From NCBI RefSeq assembly GCF_029338335.1, contig NZ_CP119796.1: 64,000 bases of DNA; one strand, written 5' to 3'. The position numbers were made by a program, and so were the translations under genes. The stretch comes from Halomontanus rarus. Its GTDB lineage: Archaea > Halobacteriota > Halobacteria > Halobacteriales > Natrialbaceae. This document shows, in pieces, positions 50,709-59,049 of this stretch; the first letter of the stretch is position 1, and each line of letters starts with the position of its first letter. The notes below the pieces were generated by a model. The model was not told the DNA's origin and made no database searches. It was given only the letters and a program-made list of their open reading frames with translations.

Positions 50709-53075
50709 TCACAGATTTTCGAACCGGCCGTCACTCGACCAGTAGAGTTCGCTCTCCACCTCGACCGGAATCTCCTCGAGTCGGAAGAATCGCGCCAGTG
50801 CACCTCCCGACAGTTCGAGCAACGGCAGTTCACCGCCGACCAGGAAGTACTGGTCGATGCCGTCGATGTACGGGATGTAAAGTGCACCCATGCCGGTCTG
50901 AGAGCCGTGGTAGAGCCGGATTCGAATCCGATAGCGATCGACCGGGCCCTCGAGCGGTGCGGTGGTCGTGTCCGTGGCTGTGTCCGTTTTCGGTTGCGTG
51001 TCTTCGTTTTCGCTTTCGTTTTCGTCTCCGCCTCCATCCTCGTCCGCCACGTCATCATCCGTATCGCGATCACCGTCGAGCGCCGACTCGCGCTCGGGCC
51101 GCGTCTCGATCCGACAGACGTTCGGGACGCCGCCGCCCGACTGCGTGACCGAACGTCCGCCGTCACCGACGACGACGTACTGGGTTCCGACCAGTCGGTA
51201 GGACCGCGCGACGTCGACCGCAGATCGGAGCGTGAACCCGGTGTTCAACAGGCGCGCGATCAACCGGCCGACGGCGACCGCGTCCGGATTCCCGACGTCG
51301 CTCACCGTGACGATTCCGCCGACGCTGCCCGCCTCGAGCAAGGCGAGACCGGTCCCGTAGGATCGGCAGCCGTTGAGCAGGAACGTCTCGACGCCGACGT
51401 CGATCAGTGACTCCGGCTCGAGGATCCCGTCGCGGCAGACGAACCCGCCGTCCTCGACGTGGCCGACGTAGTGGAGGAAGTCGGTCTCCGCGGCGATCAG
51501 CGCGCGAAGCTCCGCGACCGAACAGTCCCGGTGGACGGTGACGTCGAAGGGGAGTTCCTCGCGGTCTCCGTAGAGTTCGCCGTCGAGTTCGGCGAGCATC
51601 CGCGAATCGTTACAGACGATCGTGATCTCGACGTCGCCATCCGACGGCGATCGCTCGAGGCCGTTGTCGAACGCGCGGGGGACGAGTTTGTTCGCACCGA
51701 TCGGAATTCCGTCTCCGAGCCACGCCTGTTCGAGCGCCTCGACGTCGGGTGGGGAGACGAACGACTCGGACTCGAGCGACGGCCGGTTTCGGTCCCGATT
51801 CGGACGCGTAGTCGACCGTGTGAGTTCGTCGATCGTGGGATTGACGTCGCCATCGGTCGACGGTTCCGGCTCCGACGTCGATTTCGATTCTGATTCGGGT
51901 TTCGCTTCCGATTCCAACTCGGGTTCCGCTTTCGCTTCTAACTCGAGATTCAGATCCAACTCCCCCTCCAACTCCGGTTCGGTGGAATCGCCCGCGAGCT
52001 CGTCGGTCGACCCCGGTACCGTCGAAATAACCGAGAGATCGGCGGCGAGAAACGGGAGGACGGTCGCGTTCTCGAGGGCGGGCGTGACGTGAGTCGCGAG
52101 TTGCCAGGCCGGTTGGAGGTCAGCGATCGTCTCGAACGGGATCGAGAGGTAGACGGCGAGTTGCTCCGCGAGTGACTGCTCGTACAACTCGTCGAACGAC
52201 ACGTCCAGTCGCTCCTCGACTCGCCGACGTTCGTAGAGGTCGATCCGATAGAACCCCTCCGTCCGGGTGAGACAATCGAGGAAGAACACGTGCCTGAGCA
52301 CGCGTTCGACCGATCGTTCGAACGCCGCACCCGTCTCGCCCAGCGAGTGCTCGAAGCCGCGGTCGGTCTCGAGACGCGGGTTCGATCCCGTGACGACCGT
52401 CGCGCCGAGGTAGTACGCGAGCGAACTGACCGCGTAAATGGCCGTTCGCTCCGGTGGGACGACGATCGTCACGCCGCTTTCGGGCGGCTCGAGACCCGCC
52501 GGAATCCGAAGTTCGTCGCCGAGTTCCAGCCGCGGGGGGTGTCCTCGAAGCGTCGGTAACGACCGCTCGCAGCTGAGCGTCTTCAGTGCGGAGCCGAACG
52601 TCGACACGGCTCGCGCCAGATCGTCCGGCTCCGCGGTCGTCGTGACGGTCCCGGCGGGCCGTTCGTGCAGGGATCGAGCACCGAGTCGCACTCGAGTCGG
52701 TTCACCGAATGCGATCGCCAACCGCTCGTCCGAGGAGGCGATCGTAACCGCTCCGCGAACCCGGACGGACAGTCTGATCGGGGCCATCAACTCGAGGATG
52801 TACTCGCCTTCCGGAAGGGTCTCGTAGGCGTGGTGTTCGGTCTCGAGGAGCATGGTCCCCTCCCGATCGCGGACGACTGCCGGGACGACGTAGGGGAGGA
52901 CGACCTTCTCCGTCGTGAACGCGATCGCCGAGTCGACCGGAAAGTAAAAGCAGTCCGGGTCGGTCGACTCCGGTTCGACCGGAGCGGTCGTATTGATCGG
53001 GTAGCGTGCGTTCTGGACGGGATCGACGACGGTCAACCCTGGGCGGTCGTCGTCCGGGTGGTACGTTGGATTCAC
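50709..53075 (-). CDS. Haloarchaeal CHAT-domain (caspase-like) protein
   Basis: A 788-aa protein. The last ~280 residues resemble CHAT, the caspase-like cysteine peptidase domain: FLHYVGHVEDGGF offers the catalytic His and VETFLLNGCRSYGTGLALLE the Cys, with AGSVGGIVTVSDVGN and ALVDARS-like helices after. The N-terminal ~380 residues are beta-rich and recur in haloarchaea without known function. Between them lies a low-complexity Glu/Ser linker of about 100 residues (ELEGELDLNLELEAKAEPEL). No obvious partner protease substrate is adjacent. A regulatory or defence-like role is possible but unproven. Confidence 0.75.
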   Translation of the reverse strand: MNPTYHPDDDRPGLTVVDPVQNARYPINTTAPVEPESTDPDCFYFPVDSAIAFTTEKVVLPYVVPAVVRDREGTMLLETEHHAYETLPEGEYILELMAPIRLSVRVRGAVTIASSDERLAIAFGEPTRVRLGARSLHERPAGTVTTTAEPDDLARAVSTFGSALKTLSCERSLPTLRGHPPRLELGDELRIPAGLEPPESGVTIVVPPERTAIYAVSSLAYYLGATVVTGSNPRLETDRGFEHSLGETGAAFERSVERVLRHVFFLDCLTRTEGFYRIDLYERRRVEERLDVSFDELYEQSLAEQLAVYLSIPFETIADLQPAWQLATHVTPALENATVLPFLAADLSVISTVPGSTDELAGDSTEPELEGELDLNLELEAKAEPELESEAKPESESKSTSEPEPSTDGDVNPTIDELTRSTTRPNRDRNRPSLESESFVSPPDVEALEQAWLGDGIPIGANKLVPRAFDNGLERSPSDGDVEITIVCNDSRMLAELDGELYGDREELPFDVTVHRDCSVAELRALIAAETDFLHYVGHVEDGGFVCRDGILEPESLIDVGVETFLLNGCRSYGTGLALLEAGSVGGIVTVSDVGNPDAVAVGRLIARLLNTGFTLRSAVDVARSYRLVGTQYVVVGDGGRSVTQSGGGVPNVCRIETRPERESALDGDRDTDDDVADEDGGGDENESENEDTQPKTDTATDTTTAPLEGPVDRYRIRIRLYHGSQTGMGALYIPYIDGIDQYFLVGGELPLLELSGGALARFFRLEEIPVEVESELYWSSDGRFENL

Positions 53076-53474
53076 GATTTCGAGGGTTCGAGTGTCGGTC
53101 TGGATGTGAGCGTAGAGCGGGTGTGGATCTGAATGCCTGTGGAGTGAGACTCTGGATGCGGGGTCAGGCGCAGATACGGATGGCGGTCTACGCGCCGTTC
53201 GGTGCGATACCGTAGTGTCTTGCCCGACGACGCTCGACCCCGCTCACCGGTGCCACCTCGAGCGGAGAGACGTCGCGTGACGAGAAGGGTGAGGGGCACG
53301 CCGAAGACCTGTCGTCGATCATCTGCACTTGGTACGCGCGACGCGTACGAATATCTCGTGGATACTATCCCGACGAACCGTCGGGGAAGCAAGGCGGAAA
53401 CGGGATGCGAAGATCGCGGGCCGATTCGGGGACCGTACGGACGAGCGATCGGACGGAGACGTCGAGCGAACACG
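53076..53474. other. Intergenic region without visible genes
   Basis: About 400 GC-rich bases with only antisense-type open frames. The promoter of the CHAT gene should lie at its left edge, but no clear TATA box is seen. Confidence 0.5.
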
Positions 53475-54068
53475 CTACTCGTGCAACCGATCGTACGCCG
53501 CCGTCACCCGCTTGAACGTCGCTTCGTCACCGCCGCGGTCCGGATGGGTCTCCTTTACCTTCTCGCGATATGCGCGTTTGATCTCCGCTTCGTCGGCGCC
53601 GACGTCGACCCCGAGGACGGCTCTGGCTTCCGCACGCGTCGGGCCGCTCGAGGACCGGGGCGAACGGTCGCGCGGGTCTCGAGTTCGATCGTAGCGCCGG
53701 CCTCGAGGACCGCGCTGGCCGGTGGTTCGGGACGAGCGCGGGTCGCCTGCGCCGGTTCCGGCTCCGGCCCCAGCCCCGGCACGCGCCTGCCGCTCGGCAC
53801 GCGTTCGAGGACCGCCTCGAGAACGCGGTCCCGCGCCGAAGCCGCCTCGAGACGTCCGGCGACGGTCGGTCTCGCGCTTCCGGTGGACGGCTCGAGCGAG
53901 TTGCCCGCTTCCGTGATAGTACATGACGTAACTCGTCAGGCCGAGCGGAACGGCGACGAAGAGGGCGATCAGCTGTCCGCTGACGACGGTCCCGAGCACT
54001 AAGAGCGCCGTCAGCCCGGCGAAGACGGCGGCCAGCCCGAGGACCAGCGGTGAACGATACAGGCCCAC
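53475..54068 (-). CDS. Membrane-anchored J-domain protein
   Basis: A 197-aa co-chaperone-like protein. The N-terminal 50 residues form two hydrophobic segments (LVLGLAAVFAGLTALLVLGT and a second). A basic, Gly/Arg-rich linker follows, and the C-terminal 60 residues are a J domain with HPD (KVKETHPDRGGDEATFKRV). It would recruit DnaK to the membrane surface. It opens divergently from the zinc-finger gene. Confidence 0.88.
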   Translation of the reverse strand: MGLYRSPLVLGLAAVFAGLTALLVLGTVVSGQLIALFVAVPLGLTSYVMYYHGSGQLARAVHRKRETDRRRTSRGGFGAGPRSRGGPRTRAERQARAGAGAGAGTGAGDPRSSRTTGQRGPRGRRYDRTRDPRDRSPRSSSGPTRAEARAVLGVDVGADEAEIKRAYREKVKETHPDRGGDEATFKRVTAAYDRLHE

Positions 54069-54188
54069 AGCCGTCTTAGGGAGCCCAGTCTCCTAAAGGC
54101 CACGGCGCGCGGTATCGTGGTCACCGGCTCCCCCGCTCGCGGCACGTTCCGGCCACGGTTTGAAAGCGCTCGAGACCGTAGGCGTCGT

Positions 54189-54368
54189 ATGAGCGTCAGT
54201 GGCCTCTGCCAGATCTGTGAATCCCGACCCGCCCAGGAGCGCTGTCCCAACTGCGGGACGCTCGCCTGCGAGCAACACTACGAAGGTGACCTCGGGTTGT
54301 GTGCGGACTGCGCCGCACAGGCCCAGCCGAGTCGCGAATCCGACGAGACCGACACGTACCAGTTCTAA
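54189..54368 (+). CDS. Small zinc-finger protein
   Basis: A 59-aa protein with four Cys pairs or half pairs: CQIC, CPNC, CEQH and CADC, enough for two zinc sites as in B-box-like microproteins of haloarchaea (HVO_2753-like arrangement). The start is the ATG at 54189. It is followed after 15 nt by a small acidic protein on the same strand. Confidence 0.8.
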   Translation: MSVSGLCQICESRPAQERCPNCGTLACEQHYEGDLGLCADCAAQAQPSRESDETDTYQF

Positions 54369-54383
54369 CGGGAGACCACACCA

Positions 54384-54731
54384 ATGACTTCGATCCGCGA
54401 TCTGTTCGGCGAATCGCTGGCCGTCGGCGAAACGTTCTGTCTCACACTCGAGGTCGAAGACGGCGATGACGATAGTGATGGTGATGGCATCGAAGACGAC
54501 GAAAACGAAGGAGCGGGCGACGAAGCCACGACCCCCCGGCTGGTCGCTACGCACCCGAACCCGGAGAGTCCGTCGGACATCGCGGTCGTCGAGGGGCTCG
54601 AGCACCTCGAGGGACGCGAGCTGCCGCCGTCAGAGCCGGTTGAAATCGAGATTGTCGGCCGATTCGTCGGAAACCGGATCGCGGGACGGGTCGTCGGCCT
54701 CGAGTGTGAGCGGGCGGAAAATCGCGACTGA
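54384..54731 (+). CDS. Small acidic hypothetical protein
   Basis: A 115-aa protein, MTSIRDLFGESLAVGETFCL at the start, then a long Asp/Glu-rich low-complexity insert (DGDDDSDGDGIEDDENEG) and a beta-rich tail (PSEPVEIEIVGRFVGNRIAG). No family recognised. It lies in a likely operon with the zinc-finger gene upstream. Confidence 0.65.
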   Translation: MTSIRDLFGESLAVGETFCLTLEVEDGDDDSDGDGIEDDENEGAGDEATTPRLVATHPNPESPSDIAVVEGLEHLEGRELPPSEPVEIEIVGRFVGNRIAGRVVGLECERAENRD

Positions 54732-54898
54732 GCTCGTCCTCTCGAGTATCCGCTGGCGAACGCCTGTGCTGGCGCTCACCTAAATTGCGAGGCGGAGGCC
54801 CCTTCCTCAACGGAGTGAGCGAAGCGAACGGAGTAGGGAGGGGAGGAGCCGACAATTCCGCAACGAACTACGTTCTCAGACCGCCCTACTCCCGGACG

Positions 54899-54904
54899 TT
54901 TAAG
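54899..54904 (+). promoter_or_regulatory. TATA-like box of tnpB element 2
   Basis: TTTAAG lies 28-33 nt before the GTG at 54932. Confidence 0.45.
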
Positions 54905-54931
54905 TAACACCTCCATTTTATGTGAAACGTC

Positions 54932-56155
54932 GTGGAATACCGCCGTACTACCGTAATCAAGCTCGAGGTGCCTCAGGACGCTGATGCGTCCCTCCGTGAG
55001 ACCGTCGAGCAATTCAAACACTGTGCGAACACCGCGAGCGAATGGTGTTGGCACGGTGACGACGGGTACCACGTTACCTCGAAGGCCAAAGCAGAACGTG
55101 CCTTGTACGACCAACTACGGGACGAAACCGACCTTACCGCAAACCTCGTGCAGAAGGGGGTTCGGAGGGCGGTTGAAGCCGTCAAAAGCGGTGTCGCACG
55201 GTTGAAGCGTGGTGAACGAACATCGCAACCCTACTTCTCCGCCGACAGCGCGGTCTACGACAAGCGTAGTGCGACGTTCCACCGCGACCACGTCTCCCTT
55301 TCGACCGTCAATGGGCGCGTTGAGTGTGACTACATCCTTCCCAACGACCCCGACCGCCACCCACGGACATACCTCGATGACGAGGACTACGAGTTCCGCA
55401 TGGCGACCCTACAGCGTCGGGATTGCGAGTGGTTCCTTCATGCGTCCATGCGGAAAGTCGAAGCCGACGACCCTGAACTCGACACCGAGCACAGAACAGT
55501 CCTCGGTGTGGACTTCGGGGTGAACAACATCGCGGTTACGTCAACCGGCACGTTCTGGTCGGCAGATGAGTTCAACCACTGGCGTCGAGAGTATGAGAAG
55601 CGCCGTGGCTCGCTTCAACAGCGAGGAACGCGAGCCGCTCATAAAGCCATCGAAGGCGTCGGGCGAAAGGAGTACGGACGCTTCGAGATATACCTCCACG
55701 GCGTGGCGAACGAACTCATCGAGGAGGCCGTCGAATACGGCTGTTCACACATCGTCTTCGAGGACCTAACGTATATCCGCGAGAATATCCCGCAGGCGAC
55801 GTGGCAACACGTCTGGGCGTTCCGACGCCTGTACGAGTATGTCGAATATAAGGTGGCAGAGCATGGCGTCGAAGCCGTGCAAGTCCCGCCGAACCACACG
55901 TCCCAACGCTGTTCGACGTGCGGGTGTACTCATGAGGACAACCGTGATGGCGAGCACTTCGAGTGCTTGAAGTGCGGGTATCAGAACCACGCGGATTACA
56001 ACGCGGCGAAGAACATCGGCTTTCGGTATCTCCGGCGGCGGCAAAACGCAGCCGACGGAGGCGCACCTGTAGACGTGCGCTTGAATTGCGGGACGTTGAA
56101 CGTGAGTGGGGAGTACGTCCCCCCTGCTATCACGAACAGTGTTCGCAAGACGTAG
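54932..56155 (+). CDS. tnpB: TnpB RNA-guided nuclease, element 2
   Basis: A 407-aa TnpB from a GTG start (MEYRRTTVIKLEVPQDADAS). The RuvC acids lie in GVDFGVNN, FEDLTYIREN and ADYNAAKN, and zinc Cys pairs are CSTC and CLKC. It is of another subfamily than element 1, with a shorter N-terminal domain. It should cleave DNA guided by an RNA from its 3' end. Confidence 0.9.
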   Translation: MEYRRTTVIKLEVPQDADASLRETVEQFKHCANTASEWCWHGDDGYHVTSKAKAERALYDQLRDETDLTANLVQKGVRRAVEAVKSGVARLKRGERTSQPYFSADSAVYDKRSATFHRDHVSLSTVNGRVECDYILPNDPDRHPRTYLDDEDYEFRMATLQRRDCEWFLHASMRKVEADDPELDTEHRTVLGVDFGVNNIAVTSTGTFWSADEFNHWRREYEKRRGSLQQRGTRAAHKAIEGVGRKEYGRFEIYLHGVANELIEEAVEYGCSHIVFEDLTYIRENIPQATWQHVWAFRRLYEYVEYKVAEHGVEAVQVPPNHTSQRCSTCGCTHEDNRDGEHFECLKCGYQNHADYNAAKNIGFRYLRRRQNAADGGAPVDVRLNCGTLNVSGEYVPPAITNSVRKT

Positions 56156-56275
56156 TCTTGCGCACTCCACCAGATCCGAAGGATCTGGGGATGGCATTGA
56201 ACGGGAGTCCACGCGAAAGCCCTCCCCTCGACGAGCGAGGTCGTCAGACCGAGCGAAGTAGGGTAGGGTAGTTTA
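56156..56275 (+). ncRNA. Probable 3' end of the element 2 omega RNA
   Basis: The region after the tnpB stop carries the perfect 8-bp hairpin at 56170-56188. It fits the omega RNA scaffold, with the guide copied from flanking DNA. Boundaries are inferred. Confidence 0.4.
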
Positions 56276-57073
56276 CTCCCGATACTGATTCAACCGCCCC
56301 TTGAGCCGTTTGGCCGCCTGCCCGGCGACCGCCGCGAAGTCTTCACCCGCGTCTTCGCCGGCGAAGATGATCCCCCGCGAGGAGTTGACGAGCCCGACCC
56401 CCTTGGCCAGCCCGAACTCGACGGCCGCCTCGGCGTCCCCGCCCTGTGCGCCGATGCCGGGAACGAGAAACGGCAGGTCGGGCACCTGTTCGCGTAGCTC
56501 CTCGAGTTCGTCCGGTTTGGTCGCGCCCACGACGAGCCCGACGTTGTCGTTCGTGTTCCAGAGGTCCGCGAGCGCGGCGACGCGTTCGTACACTCGCTCG
56601 CCGGTCTCGAGTTCCAGATCCTGCAGGTCGCTGCCGCCGGGGTTGGAGGTTCGACAGAGGACGAAGACGCCGGCCTCCTCGTCGGCGAGGAACGGCTGGA
56701 GCGAGTCCCGACCCATGTAGGGATTGACCGTGATGGCGTCCGCGCGATCCAGTAACTGCGCGTACTGACGGGTCGTGTTACCGATATCCGCCCGTTTCGC
56801 GTCCAGCAGGACGGGAACGCCCTTCCCGTGGGCGTACGCGATGGTTTCCTCGAGAGCGCGCCAGCCGTCGGCGTCCTCGTAGAAGGCTGCGTTGGGTTTG
56901 TAGACGGCGGCGTGTTCGTGGGTCGCGTCGATGATCCGGCGGTTGAACGCCCACCGTGGCAGATCGTAGTCCTGTAAGTGGTCGGGAATCCGTTTCGGGT
57001 CCGGGTCCAGTCCGACGGAGACGACGCTATCGACCGAGACGATCCGGTCGTGCAACCGATCGAAGAAGTTCAT
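56273..57073 (-). CDS. pyrF: Orotidine 5'-phosphate decarboxylase
   Basis: A 266-aa enzyme making UMP in pyrimidine synthesis. The catalytic motif LLDAKRADIGNT (Asp-x-Lys-x-x-Asp) is intact and VVGATKPDELEELRE and VPGIGAQGGD are typical of the longer archaeal/mycobacterial-type enzyme. The start is the ATG at 57073 (MNFFDRLHDRIVSVDSV). The TnpB element 2 lies against its 3' end. Confidence 0.95.
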   Translation of the reverse strand: MNFFDRLHDRIVSVDSVVSVGLDPDPKRIPDHLQDYDLPRWAFNRRIIDATHEHAAVYKPNAAFYEDADGWRALEETIAYAHGKGVPVLLDAKRADIGNTTRQYAQLLDRADAITVNPYMGRDSLQPFLADEEAGVFVLCRTSNPGGSDLQDLELETGERVYERVAALADLWNTNDNVGLVVGATKPDELEELREQVPDLPFLVPGIGAQGGDAEAAVEFGLAKGVGLVNSSRGIIFAGEDAGEDFAAVAGQAAKRLKGRLNQYRE

Positions 57074-57366
57074 GCACTCGAGTGGCCACTCGACGGGCGA
57101 AAGCGTTTCTATCACGTTCGGCCCCGGAGTGACCGACCGTCGACAGAGCGCGTGCGGAGCGGTCGTGACGGTTCTCGAGGGGTGGCGTGCGATCGTCGAT
57201 CGGTCGGAGACCGACTCGAGCGACGGGTGGAGGGAGTATTCGACGGGAATGCGTCCCTTACAGCTGGTCCGCGGGGATCAGTCCGATCGACGCCGTCTCT
57301 CCATCGGGGGAACGACGAGCGGAATCCCATCGGAAATTTTTTGCCCGATGCAGAGGGGAATAATGT

Positions 57367-57858
57367 GTGCTCAGTGTCGTCTCTGACGCGTTTCCGGTCC
57401 TCGCGATCTGTCTCGCGATCCCGGTAGCGCTATTTCTTCACGAACTCGGTCACGCGGTACCGGTCGTGGCGACGGGTGGTCGCGCTCACATCATGATCGG
57501 GGACACCGAGGGGCGGACGGTGGAGACCGGGCCGGTTCGGGTGACGGTCGGTTCGAACGGGATCTGGAGTCTCCTGTACTTCGGGCGATGTCGCTCGGAC
57601 GGCATTCGTTCCCGAACCGTCCGAGCGATCGCGATTCTCGCCGGTCCCGGGACGACGCTCCTCGTGGTGGTGATGACGGGAGTCGCTCTTTCCGTGGTTC
57701 AGCACGAATCGGTCAGATTCGTAGTGGTCGGACTCTTCTACAATCAGGTGTGGGTGGCGTTCGTCACACTGGTTCCAGTGGAGTACCCGTCGTGGTTCGG
57801 GATGTACGCGGGAGACCGGAGCGACGGATACAGATTTCTCAAACTACTACGCGGGTGA
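57367..57858 (+). CDS. Putative membrane M50-like metalloprotease
   Basis: A 163-aa membrane protein with the zinc motif HELGH at residues 25-29 inside the first hydrophobic segment, as in site-2 proteases, and later hydrophobic segments (TVRAIAILAGPGTTLLVVVM). The second, Asp-containing M50 motif is not clear, and the protein is small, so a non-peptidase member of the fold is possible. The start is GTG. Confidence 0.6.
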   Translation: MLSVVSDAFPVLAICLAIPVALFLHELGHAVPVVATGGRAHIMIGDTEGRTVETGPVRVTVGSNGIWSLLYFGRCRSDGIRSRTVRAIAILAGPGTTLLVVVMTGVALSVVQHESVRFVVVGLFYNQVWVAFVTLVPVEYPSWFGMYAGDRSDGYRFLKLLRG

Positions 57859-58021
57859 CCCGATCGTAATCGCGATTCCGAGCGAACTGTAGTAACAAAC
57901 AAAACGGTGGACACACTGGCCGGGTGTCCCTCGTGCGATCAGGCATGTAGTGGCGTTTAGTTGCCACTACATTCAGGCGCACAATCGAAGGTTTCTCCGT
58001 CCGCCGGAGGGACCGTCAACC

Positions 58022-58393
58022 ATGACTCGCGTCGCGCTCATCGCACACGACGAGAAGAAAGCGGACCTCATCGAGTTCGCACAGAACCACGAACCGCAAC
58101 TCCGCGAGTACGACCTGATCGCCACGGGGACCACGGGAAAGCGGCTGATGGAGGCGACCGACCTCGAGATCGAACGCAAGGAGTCCGGTCCGCTCGGCGG
58201 CGACCTGATGATCGGCTCCGAAGTCGCTCAGGACCTTCTCGACGGGATCGTCTTCCTGCGCGATCCGCTGCGAGCCCAGCCTCACGAGCCGGACATCTCC
58301 GCGCTACTGCGGATTTGTGACGTCCACGACACCGCGCTGGCGACGAACCTCGCGTCGGCGGAGTTCCTGATCGAGGGATTGGCCGAGCGGTAA
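58022..58393 (+). CDS. mgsA: Methylglyoxal synthase
   Basis: A 123-aa enzyme converting dihydroxyacetone phosphate to methylglyoxal. It begins MTRVALIAHDEKKADLIEFA, and has the phosphate-binding TGTTGKRLMEATDLE and the catalytic region SGPLGGDLMIGSEVA. The start is the ATG at 58022. Several haloarchaea carry it as a branch of carbon metabolism. Confidence 0.92.
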   Translation: MTRVALIAHDEKKADLIEFAQNHEPQLREYDLIATGTTGKRLMEATDLEIERKESGPLGGDLMIGSEVAQDLLDGIVFLRDPLRAQPHEPDISALLRICDVHDTALATNLASAEFLIEGLAER

Positions 58394-58460
58394 GAACGCG
58401 AGTGGGCGGTGTCATATCTACAGAAATACATTTTTGTGAACGGCGACTGTCCCTGCTCGC

Positions 58461-58912
58461 ATGAACCTGCCAGGCAACCAGACCGACGACGAACCCGATA
58501 CGTGGCACGTCCTGCAGGCGGTCACTACGACGAGCAGGGCCAACGTTATCGCCGATCTCGTCGGCCATCTGGAGGGTGCGCCGAGCGTCGACGAACTCTC
58601 GAGGACCAATCCCAGCCTCGAGAAGGATACATCAGGGGACACCTCTCGGTCCTGAAGGAGGTCGGCGTCGTCGAGGAACTCACCATCCCACCGGGGGAGC
58701 GGACGCGAGGCTACCCCTACAAGTTCTACCGACTCACCCGACGGGCGCGGGACCTCTTCGACGAGAACGGACTCTTCCCGGAGACGGCGTGGAAACGACA
58801 GTACGACCGGCTCGCCAAGGACGCCGAGATGCGCGAACTCGAGCAGATGCCGCGTCCCGAACCCGACCGAGACGCGTCGGACGATCGCGGCGAAGAGCTC
58901 GCCGCGGACTGA
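58461..58912 (+). pseudogene. wHTH regulator gene broken by a frameshift
   Basis: The start (MNLPGNQTDDEPDTWHVLQA) is in one frame and the continuation (YIRGHLSVLKEVGVVEELTI, PPGERTRGYPYKFYRLTRRA) in another; together they make a winged-helix regulator of the haloarchaeal type. The break is at about 58622-58630, where AAGGATAC would restore the frame with one extra G (AAGGGATAC). Either the gene is decayed or one base was missed. Confidence 0.7.
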
Positions 58913-59049
58913 CTAGTGGGACGATCGACTCGTCTTTCGATTTCTTCGAACGACCGAAACGCGACGCTCAGGAGTTTTAGACGCGAATTCTCGAGTACCG
59001 TGCGAGTGCCCGCCGTCGACTTTTCTGCCGTCGCTCCGTACTCTGATTG

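Larger units (their letters stand above)
54790..56275 (+). mobile_element. IS1341-type element 2 (TnpB only)
   Basis: The left flank at about 54817-54845 (GGAGTGAGCGAAGCGAACGG then a GGGAGGGG run) and the right flank around 56225-56275 (GAGCGAAGTAGGGTAGGG) look alike, and a perfect hairpin at 56170-56188 (CCAGATCC-GAA-GGATCTGG) follows tnpB. No TnpA is present. The exact ends are not fixed. Confidence 0.6.
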
